Of a stretch of DNA of 56,601 bases, positions 50,652-56,601 are shown piece by piece (the stretch's first letter is position 1; every line of letters starts with the position of its first letter). The position numbers and the translations under genes are program-made. The notes under the pieces are model-generated. The model did not search any database. It worked only from the letters and a program-made list of their open reading frames with translations, and was not told the DNA's origin. Where the stretch lies: contig DATAXP010000005.1 in NCBI GenBank assembly GCA_036272935.1, positions 1 to 56,601 on the forward strand, in the 5' to 3' direction. Source of the DNA: DATAXP01 sp036272935. Its GTDB lineage: Bacteria > Planctomycetota > Planctomycetia > Pirellulales > PNKZ01.

Positions 50652-51479
50652 ATGTCATCCTCGCTACGACTACTCATTCTGGGTGCCCACCCCGACGACG
50701 CCGAGTTCACGGCCGGCGGGATCGCCTCGCGGTACCGAAGGGCCGGCCACGAAGTGAAGATGGTCAGCGTCACCTGCGGCGACGCAGGCCACCACGAAAT
50801 GTCGGGCCCGCCGCTGGCCGCGCGCCGCCGAGCCGAGGCGGCCGCCAGTGCCGCCGCGATCGGCGCCAGCAGCGCCGTGTGGGAACATCCCGACGCCCGG
50901 CTGCTGCCGACGCTCGAGCTGCGCGGGCAGATCATTCGCGAGATCCGCAGCTTCGCCCCCGACCTGGTGCTGACCCACCGCACGAACGACTACCATCCCG
51001 ACCACCGCGCCGTGGCCCAGGCGGTACAGGACGCTTCGTACTTAGTCACCGTGCCGAATGTCGAGCCCGACACGCCGATCGTGAAGCGCGATCCGGTGGT
51101 GGCGTTCCTGCCCGACCGGTTCACGCGCCCCAACCCGCTGCGGGCCGATGTGGTACTCGACGTTTCGAGCGAGCTTGAGCGCGTGGTGGCGATGCTCGCC
51201 TGCCACCGGTCGCAGGTGTTCGAGTGGCTGCCGTTCAACCGCGGCACGCTCGATCAGGTGCCGACCGACGACCCCGGCCGGCTGGCATGGCTGCGCCAGT
51301 GGATCGCCGGCGAGTTGAGTGCCCGCGCCGACCGCTTCCGTGGCCAACTCGTCGCCACCTACGGTTCGGCCCGCGCCGCGGCAATCGAAGCCTGCGAAGT
51401 GTTCGAGGTGAGCGAATACGCTTCACCGCTGGATGACGCCGCCCGGGCACGCCTGTTCGGCTGGATGCAGTCGGAATGA
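50652..51479 (+). CDS. PIG-L family deacetylase (BshB-like)
   Basis: Protein of 275 aa. The zinc motif AHPDDAEFTAGG lies near residue 12, with the second ligand piece YHPDHRAVAQAV and TCGDAGHHEMSG between them. This is the PIG-L fold, which removes acetyl groups from N-acetylglucosaminyl lipids or thiols (for example BshB in bacillithiol synthesis). The substrate cannot be told. It is divergent from the fusion gene. The 280-base gap between them (50372-50651) holds no gene and must contain both promoters; I see no clear box. Confidence 0.88.
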   Translation: MSSSLRLLILGAHPDDAEFTAGGIASRYRRAGHEVKMVSVTCGDAGHHEMSGPPLAARRRAEAAASAAAIGASSAVWEHPDARLLPTLELRGQIIREIRSFAPDLVLTHRTNDYHPDHRAVAQAVQDASYLVTVPNVEPDTPIVKRDPVVAFLPDRFTRPNPLRADVVLDVSSELERVVAMLACHRSQVFEWLPFNRGTLDQVPTDDPGRLAWLRQWIAGELSARADRFRGQLVATYGSARAAAIEACEVFEVSEYASPLDDAARARLFGWMQSE

Positions 51480-51560
51480 CCACAGGTGTACACGAATGAA
51501 CACAGATAGAAGGATGTACGTTATTCCGCTATCCGCGCCTATCCGTGTTCATCTGTGGTT
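51479..51560. repeat. Family I two-armed inverted repeat, overlapping the rsmA 3' end
   Basis: Left arm 51479-51513 (CCACAGGTGTACACGAATGA, then ACACAGATAGAAGG) and right arm 51531-51560 (CTATCCGTGTTCATCTGTGG) are inverted copies about 20 bases apart. The right arm encodes the last residues and the stop of rsmA. Confidence 0.9.
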
Positions 51561-52446
51561 CCTTCCGCCTCAGCGCTTCGCACAGCGCGAGAATCTGCTC
51601 GACGCTCAGCTCCTCGGCCCGCAGCGACTCGGCAAGCCCCTGCTCGGCGAGCACTTCGTCGACATCGTTTTTCGTGAGCCGATCTTTGAACGCGCTGGCC
51701 ACCACGCTGCGCAGGAACTTGCGCCGGTGGAAGAACAGCGCTCGCACCGTCGAATGGAAGAATGCGGGATCGGCAATCCTCGCACGCAGGTCTGGCCGGA
51801 AGTGCAAGTGAACGATTGCCGAGTGGACTTTAGGCCGCGGCCAAAACACGGTCGGCGGCATGATCCGCACCACCTGTACGTCGCACTGGCTCTGCACCCA
51901 CACGCTCAACGCGCCGTAGTCCTTGGTGCGCGGCGCGGCGGCCATCCGGTCGGCCAGCTCCTTTTGAATCGTAATCGTCATGCTCACCGGGATCGGCTCA
52001 TCGGCCAGCAGGTTCGACACCAGCGGCGTGGCGATGTTGTACGGCAGATTGGCGACGAGCTTGAATCGGCGTGACGGATCGGCGGCGAGCTGCTTTCGCA
52101 CTTCATCCATCACCGCGGAGTTGAGCCGGTTCTTGTTGTGCAGCACGTCAAGGCCCAGCAGCGTCACGTTCTCGTGGTCGATCAATTCCTCGCTGGCCAA
52201 TTGCCGCATCTGCGGGTCGACCTCGACGGTGACCACATGCGCAACGCGCGGCGCCACGAGCCCGGTGAGCGAGCCGGTGCCGGTGCCGACTTCCAGCACC
52301 ACGTCGCGCGGATCGAGCTGGGCCGAATCGGCCAGCAGGCGGAGCAGGTTCAGATCGATCAGAAAATTCTGCCCACGCCGCGACTTGGGCTGAATGCCCA
52401 CTTCGGCAAACCGGCGCATGAGAAACGTCTGCGTTTGATTCGGCAT
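51529..52446 (-). CDS. rsmA: 16S rRNA dimethyladenosine transferase RsmA (KsgA)
   Basis: Protein of 305 aa that dimethylates A1518 and A1519 of 16S rRNA. Motifs: RRGQNFLIDLNLLRLLADSA, VLEVGTGTGSLTG (SAM site), NLPYNIATPLVSNLLADEPI with the catalytic NLPY, and FWPRPKVHSAIVHL. It is slightly longer than the usual 270-280 aa. The last ten residues (PQMNTDRRG) come from a family I repeat, so the original stop was probably lost or displaced. The convergent PIG-L gene ends about 50 bases away. Confidence 0.95.
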   Translation of the reverse strand: MPNQTQTFLMRRFAEVGIQPKSRRGQNFLIDLNLLRLLADSAQLDPRDVVLEVGTGTGSLTGLVAPRVAHVVTVEVDPQMRQLASEELIDHENVTLLGLDVLHNKNRLNSAVMDEVRKQLAADPSRRFKLVANLPYNIATPLVSNLLADEPIPVSMTITIQKELADRMAAAPRTKDYGALSVWVQSQCDVQVVRIMPPTVFWPRPKVHSAIVHLHFRPDLRARIADPAFFHSTVRALFFHRRKFLRSVVASAFKDRLTKNDVDEVLAEQGLAESLRAEELSVEQILALCEALRRKEPQMNTDRRG

Positions 52447-52631
52447 GCAAAGCTCGCGTCGCGTGATGAACGCTTATTCGTCGCTGCGCGCAGATCGAAC
52501 CACATGTTCGAGGCCAACTCAACGAATCCGGCCTCCCGGTGGTCGGCCTCGGTCCATTCTGGCGCGTCGATGAGTAGAGCTTATCGCATGGCGCCCGAAG
52601 TTTCGCCTGGGTTGCAGGCGCGGTCGCAGGA

Positions 52632-53648
52632 TCAGTGGCTGAACTCGAGGCCGACAAACGCGCCTTGGTAGAAGACCGTGTTGCTCGTCACGCCCGGTCC
52701 TAAGAACAAGGAGTTGTTGGCCAGCGCCACGCCGTCGAGCCACAGCAGCTCGTACGTGCTCCGCAGCGCCAGGTGCTTGTTGATGGCGTAGCGGCCCGTC
52801 AGGCCGATCTCGCCGACGAAGGCGGTTTGGTTCGCCGCGCCGCCGAACGCGAAGCCGGGCAACGTTGGAAACGACAGTGTGCTCGATGCGTTGTTGCCGT
52901 ACGCCCCTGCCTTGCCGAGGCCATCGATTCTCAGGCGACGCCGTTGCAGGATCTTCGCATCGAAGCCGATTTGGCCGCCGTAAAGATTGTTTCTCGTTCT
53001 GAACTGCGCGATTCCGGTCGTGTCGCCGAGGTAGTCCATCAATTCGACCCAGCGAAAGCCGCCGAGCACCTGCAACCACGGCAACGCCCAACGGCGCACG
53101 TTCACTTCGGCGTTCTGCAACTGCGAACCATAGGTGAACCCGTTCGTGCTACCTCCCCAACCGTAGAGTCCAAAATACCGCACCTCGACATCGTTGCCCG
53201 AGCCACAGACGCGATGACGAATCGCGTCGAGTTCATAGCCCCAACCAACTCCGAAGTCCGCGAAGTGTCGATTGAAATTGTTGATGTTGGGTTTGCCCGA
53301 CGCGGGACTAATTCGTTGCAGGGCCATCGCGCCGGCGCGAACAGTCCATGTCGGCCCGCAGCAGCAGGGCGCGAAACAGCACGCGTCGCAGTCCGTCCCG
53401 CAACCAGGGTAGAACGAACCGGCGGCCATGCCGGGATCGACGACCGGTCCAGCCACTTCCTCGGGCATGGTTTGAGGATCGTACGCAGCGCCGTCCATGG
53501 GCATCGTCGGCGGGGCCGGCTGCGCCTGGGCGACGAATGGCGTGCACATCACGTACGCAGGCCTTTGGGCCAAGCCTTCACCAGTTGCCAGCGACATGCT
53601 GGCGACGAAAAGAACGAGCCTCGCAACAGTGCAGCCGATCTTGGACAT
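52632..53648 (-). CDS. BBP7-like outer-membrane beta-barrel protein
   Basis: Protein of 338 aa. The signal peptide (CTVARLVLFVASMSLATGEG, then LAQ) is followed by a Pro/Cys-rich segment with DCDACCFAPCCCGPTWTV. After that come many beta-strand pairs ending in aromatic residues (VEVRYFGLYGWGG, LQVLGGFRWVELMDYLGD, RYAINKHLALRSTYELLWLD), ending AFVGLEFSH with the C-terminal pattern of outer-membrane barrels. It matches the planctomycete BBP7 style. The ligand is unknown. The 185-base gap before rsmA holds nothing I can identify. Confidence 0.82.
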   Translation of the reverse strand: MSKIGCTVARLVLFVASMSLATGEGLAQRPAYVMCTPFVAQAQPAPPTMPMDGAAYDPQTMPEEVAGPVVDPGMAAGSFYPGCGTDCDACCFAPCCCGPTWTVRAGAMALQRISPASGKPNINNFNRHFADFGVGWGYELDAIRHRVCGSGNDVEVRYFGLYGWGGSTNGFTYGSQLQNAEVNVRRWALPWLQVLGGFRWVELMDYLGDTTGIAQFRTRNNLYGGQIGFDAKILQRRRLRIDGLGKAGAYGNNASSTLSFPTLPGFAFGGAANQTAFVGEIGLTGRYAINKHLALRSTYELLWLDGVALANNSLFLGPGVTSNTVFYQGAFVGLEFSH

Positions 53649-53847
53649 CGGACAACTCTCCCATGCTTGTCAGGACAACAGTGAGCCAAGCTGCCACGGC
53701 GACCGAGCGCCCCAAGCACAGGAAACATCGACCCCGACTTTACGGCATTTACAGCAAAGACGGATTTGCCGTCAGAATCGGCAAAAGCCGCAAAGTCGAT
53801 CTGCAGCGTTCATAGAGGCTGGTTTTCAGCCAGGATTGGATCGCCGC

Positions 53848-54435
53848 TCATCCCGCATGCCCCGCTTGCTGCACGTACTTTGCTAGCAAGTCGGTCTCGA
53901 TGTTTACGCGATCGCAAGCAGCCAGCTTGCCTAGCGTCGTCATGGCCAAGGTGTGCGGGATGAGCATCACGCTAAAGCGTTCCGGCTCGACATCGACTAG
54001 CGTAAGGCTAACGCCATCGACCGCCACCGAGCCTTTGCGCGCCATTTGAGCCGCCTGCGCCGGTGGGACCCGAAACCAGAACGTCGACCACTCGCCTTCG
54101 TCATCGCGGCGCTCCAGCGTGCCGACCGCATCGACATGCCCGGTGACAAAGTGTCCCCCCATCCGATCACCGACGCGCAAGCTGCGCTCCAGGTTCACCT
54201 CGCTGCCGCGGCGAAGCACACCGAGCGTGGTGAGCCGCAGCGTCTCGGGTCCCGCATCGAAGGCCAACACGTCGCCGTCGATCGCCACGACACTCAGGCA
54301 GCAGCCGGCCACCGCGATGCTCTCGCCGAGCACGACATCGCTCCATCCCGCGGCACGCAGCGCGATGCGGCATCCCGGCGGCTGCGAGACAACCTCAATC
54401 ACGACGCCTTTGATTTCGACCAAGCCGGTGAACAT
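53848..54435 (-). CDS. ribE: Riboflavin synthase, alpha chain
   Basis: Protein of 195 aa that dismutates two 6,7-dimethyl-8-ribityllumazine molecules to riboflavin. Two lumazine-binding repeats are visible: MFTGLVEIKGVVIEVV with IAVAGCCLSVVAID, and GHFVTGHVDAVGTLERRDDE with GSVAVDGVSLTLVDVEPERF. The ATG at 54435 (MFTGLVE) is the family start. The longer form from 54495 would add 20 residues encoded by a family B repeat. It lies downstream of pssA on the same strand. Confidence 0.95.
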   Translation of the reverse strand: MFTGLVEIKGVVIEVVSQPPGCRIALRAAGWSDVVLGESIAVAGCCLSVVAIDGDVLAFDAGPETLRLTTLGVLRRGSEVNLERSLRVGDRMGGHFVTGHVDAVGTLERRDDEGEWSTFWFRVPPAQAAQMARKGSVAVDGVSLTLVDVEPERFSVMLIPHTLAMTTLGKLAACDRVNIETDLLAKYVQQAGHAG

Positions 54436-54436
54436 G

Positions 54437-54497
54437 AGCAGAAGGCAGAAGGCAGAAGGCAGAAGGCTCGTACTTCTGACTTCTGACTTCTGCATTT
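54437..54497. repeat. Family B repeat between pssA and ribE
   Basis: Left arm 54437-54467 is four copies of GCAGAAG. Right arm 54472-54497 is ACTTCTG repeated. The arms pair partly. It overlaps the end of pssA slightly and lies directly before the ribE start. Confidence 0.85.
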
Positions 54498-55369
54498 CAA
54501 AAGATGGGTTCCTTGTGCGGGCGGCGTTCGATCGCTTCCTGCCACACGTAGCGCGCCGGGCCCGAGAGGACGAACGCCACGCAAACGATCGGCACCGCGT
54601 AGCCGCGCACCAGCACGACCGCCAGCAGCGAGAAAATCAGCGTGATCAGGTGACCGAAGCTCCGCTGGCCGTTGATGAGCTGGTTGACCACGTGCGGATA
54701 CGGGATGCGCGACACCATCGCCGCGGCCACGATCGCTCCGAACCACGGCAACACGGCCTGGAGCACGTCGTCGATCGCGGCAGCGTAGATGAAATGATTG
54801 TCCTCGCGGCGCAGCGTGTAGAACAAGATCGCGAAGCTGGCGATCGACGCCGCGGCCGCCGGCGACGGCAGCCCGCTGAAGCTCATGTGGTCGTCGTCCT
54901 CGTGCGTCTCGGCATTGAACCGTGCCAGCCGGATCGCTGCACAGGCAGCAAAGCTCGCCGCGATGAACCACACCCAGTTCGAGTGCTTGAACGTGAAGTT
55001 CGGACACATCTTCACCAGCAGGAATGCCGGGGCCACGCCGAACGTCACCAGGTCGCACAGGCTGTCGAGCTGCGCACCGAAATCGCTGTCGGTTCGAGCC
55101 AGCCGGGCCACGTGGCCGTCGAGCGCGTCGAAGATCATCGCCAGGAAGATCAGCCAACCGCTGAGCATGCAGTTGTGTACCGGATCGGTCTTGCTCAGCG
55201 CCTGCACGTAATCCAGCGGCGAATGGGCCTGAATGGCCACGGTGGTCGGCGTGCCCAGCGCGGTCGGCGTTTCGATGCGCGCCGCCACGACGATCGCGAA
55301 GAACCCGCACACCAGGTTCCCCAGCGTGAACATCGTCGGCAGAATCGCAACCGTTCGCAGCTTCGACAT
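54497..55369 (-). CDS. pssA: CDP-diacylglycerol--serine O-phosphatidyltransferase
   Basis: Protein of 290 aa that makes phosphatidylserine at the inner membrane. The CDP-alcohol phosphatidyltransferase motif is visible in DALDGHVARLARTDSDFGAQ followed by LDSLCDLVTFGVAPAFL (D-G-x2-A-R-x8-G-x3-D-x3-D). Several hydrophobic segments follow, including MFTLGNLVCGFFAIVVAARI near the N-terminus and LITLIFSLLAVVLVRGYAV near the C-terminus. It lies downstream of psd with 71 bases between, so the two act in sequence. Confidence 0.95.
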   Translation of the reverse strand: MSKLRTVAILPTMFTLGNLVCGFFAIVVAARIETPTALGTPTTVAIQAHSPLDYVQALSKTDPVHNCMLSGWLIFLAMIFDALDGHVARLARTDSDFGAQLDSLCDLVTFGVAPAFLLVKMCPNFTFKHSNWVWFIAASFAACAAIRLARFNAETHEDDDHMSFSGLPSPAAAASIASFAILFYTLRREDNHFIYAAAIDDVLQAVLPWFGAIVAAAMVSRIPYPHVVNQLINGQRSFGHLITLIFSLLAVVLVRGYAVPIVCVAFVLSGPARYVWQEAIERRPHKEPIF

Positions 55370-55375
55370 GTGAGG

Positions 55376-55410
55376 AAATGATGAATGCTGAATGATGAGT
55401 TATGAATGGC
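55376..55410. repeat. Family B-related short repeat between psd and pssA
   Basis: GATGAATGCTGAATGATGAG and the following TATGAATGG are degenerate copies of the right-arm unit of the family B repeat in lptE (reverse strand). It lies in the 71-base gap between psd and pssA. Confidence 0.6.
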
Positions 55411-55440
55411 TGCGGATCACTGCTGTTGCGCGTTCCGATT

Positions 55441-56427
55441 TCAGCTTTCCGCTTTCGTATATCGAGCGAGCACGGTGCTACCCGCCTTCACGACCTCTCC
55501 GACAGTGGGTACCACGATCAAGTTTCCGAAACTTTCGTTTCCGGCCGGGACGATCAACTCCGTGCGCGAGCCGAGCTTGATCATTCCAAATTTCTCGCCG
55601 CGCTGGCACTCCTGTCCCGGGCGCAGGTTGCACACAATCCGCCGGGCGAACAGCCCCGCGATCTGCCTGACAATCATACGTCGGTGCGGAGCGTCGCACG
55701 CCTCGAAACCGATCCACATCGCCTCGTTTTCCCAGGCACTGGCCGGGTTCAAGGCGTTCAAGAACTTGCCCGGCGTGTAGCGCAACCGGATCACGCGCAA
55801 CCGTTCGGGAGCGCGGTTGAGGTGCACGTTGAAGATCGAAAGAAAGATGCCGATTCGCACCGCCGGCCCGCCGATAAATTCGTCGAACTCCAGCGGCGTC
55901 ACTTCGGCCACCACGCCGTCGGCCGGCGACACCACCAGCCCCGCCTCTTGCGGCACCGCCCGCTGCGGATCGCGGAAGAACCACACCAGCCACCCCAGCA
56001 CCACGGCCGGCGCGACGGCCAGATACCACCACCCTGTGGCCACCAACGCCACGGCGAGCACCACCATCGGTGTCCCCATGATCAGCAGTTCCGCCAGTCC
56101 CCAGCGGGTCACCGGCAACCGGTCGCGCCACTGAAACGGATCGTCGTCGTCGAGCCAATGGGCGGTGCAACGGTTGCGGAAGAACTTGAGATCGCGCGGA
56201 TCGAGCACCGGGTGCGGACAGCCGGTCGGGTCGCCGCGGCGCGTTGCCGCCATCCGCGCTACGTGCCCGGAACGAAACGTCCGCAGCCACCATCGCCGCA
56301 CGTGCCCCCAGGCCAGCTCGATGGAATAGCAGCACCCGCCCCCGGGTTGGGCGCTGGAGATATCGTCAGGCAGTGGCTCGGGTGCCAGCCGCGGCGGCGA
56401 TGTCTGCACGTCACTCATACCGTGCAT
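55441..56427 (-). CDS. psd: Phosphatidylserine decarboxylase
   Basis: Protein of 328 aa that decarboxylates phosphatidylserine to phosphatidylethanolamine. The catalytic core has LVVSPADGVVAEVTPLEF, RIGIFLSIFNVHLNRAP, RYTPGKFLNALNPASA and the self-cleavage site KLGSRTEL, where the Ser becomes the pyruvoyl group. GSR in place of GST is the short archaetidylserine-decarboxylase-like (PSD-A) form. About 110 residues precede the membrane segment, longer than usual. The stop is 71 bases before pssA. Confidence 0.93.
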   Translation of the reverse strand: MHGMSDVQTSPPRLAPEPLPDDISSAQPGGGCCYSIELAWGHVRRWWLRTFRSGHVARMAATRRGDPTGCPHPVLDPRDLKFFRNRCTAHWLDDDDPFQWRDRLPVTRWGLAELLIMGTPMVVLAVALVATGWWYLAVAPAVVLGWLVWFFRDPQRAVPQEAGLVVSPADGVVAEVTPLEFDEFIGGPAVRIGIFLSIFNVHLNRAPERLRVIRLRYTPGKFLNALNPASAWENEAMWIGFEACDAPHRRMIVRQIAGLFARRIVCNLRPGQECQRGEKFGMIKLGSRTELIVPAGNESFGNLIVVPTVGEVVKAGSTVLARYTKAES

Positions 56428-56481
56428 CGTAACGGCGCGGCAGCGGGCGGGCTAGAACGCCAGGAGGACTGCAAAGTCGGA

Positions 56482-56601
56482 TCAGGCGAGTTTGAGGAGT
56501 TGCAGGCCGAGGGTGGGGTTCCAGGCGATGTAGTCGGCGCGGGCGCGCAGCGGCTTATCCGGCGGGTAGCAGCAGCGCAGGACCGTCACGGCCGCGCTGT
56601 T
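56482..56601 (-). CDS. C-terminal part of an unidentified protein
   Basis: The - strand frame reads 39 codons from the window edge to a TGA at 56482-56484: an N-terminal VTVLRCCYPPDKPL stretch, then DYIAWNPTLGLQLLKLA. It is open to the edge, and its codon use matches its neighbours. The gene starts beyond the window. I cannot assign a family. Confidence 0.45.
   Translation of the reverse strand, partial: NSAAVTVLRCCYPPDKPLRARADYIAWNPTLGLQLLKLA

Noticed and set aside
53663..53815. A 50-codon + strand frame, basic, with YGIYSKDGFAVRIGKS
   Set aside because: It lacks a Shine-Dalgarno sequence and a recognised family and is short; not supported enough to list, though not excluded.
1..56601. tRNA and rRNA genes, insertion sequences and integrases
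   Set aside because: No cloverleaf, rRNA-like stretch or transposase motif was found on either strand by reading; a tRNAscan run would settle it.

Overview
The window is GC-rich bacterial chromosomal DNA from a planctomycete, most likely of the Pirellulales type. That inference rests on a DUF1549/DUF1553 plus DUF1501 (Tat) gene pair, a BBP7-like outer-membrane barrel, many secreted proteins, and housekeeping genes scattered singly or in short runs among them. No rRNA, tRNA, transposase or CRISPR array was seen, and no gap without a gene exceeds 300 bases.

Layout. 1-2.5 kb: 3' part of a GT29-like glycosyltransferase broken by a one-base frameshift, a lipoprotein, recO. 2.5-7.6 kb: a TPR lipoprotein, LptE-like lipoprotein, folP, proA and a shortened FliM, all on +. 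7.7-12.7 kb: DUF1501, DUF1549/1553 and a fucose-isomerase-like gene on -. 12.9-24.1 kb: an accessory type VI secretion island on +, with two VgrG spikes, a PAAR tip, a zinc-peptidase candidate effector, DUF6484, DUF2169, a ketosynthase homologue without its catalytic residues, a PAAR-like protein with a Cys-rich tail, a DUF6714 candidate immunity protein and a TIGR02270 HEAT protein. No core T6SS gene is present, so the sheath and membrane complex must lie elsewhere. 24.2-34.3 kb: SF1 helicase, SDR, a membrane protein with a GT2 glycosyltransferase, pcm, recJ, rpmG (bL33, 54 aa), an alcohol dehydrogenase and rsmD. 34.5-43.2 kb: a cyclophilin, DUF2071, ygfZ, a LarA-like protein, a TlpA/FG-GAP lipoprotein, a class IV aminotransferase and dapB. 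43.5-56.6 kb: a secreted protein, a small CDS, a GNAT protein convergent with a very large acyl-AMP ligase/ACP/alpha-oxoamine-synthase fusion, a PIG-L deacetylase, rsmA, a beta-barrel protein, ribE, pssA, psd and the tail of one more gene.

How the genes work together. The T6SS island looks like a self-contained spike, cargo and loading module. The fusion protein plus the GNAT neighbour look like a compact pathway making a sphingoid-type long-chain aminoketone lipid and N-acylating it. psd and pssA make phosphatidylethanolamine.

The most striking non-gene feature is a set of short two-armed inverted repeats in almost every kind of gene junction. At least a dozen sequence families occur, several of them twice in the window. 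Some copies have entered coding sequence: one forms most of the LptE signal peptide, one lies in frame ahead of the signal peptide of the TlpA-like lipoprotein, and one encodes the last residues of RsmA.
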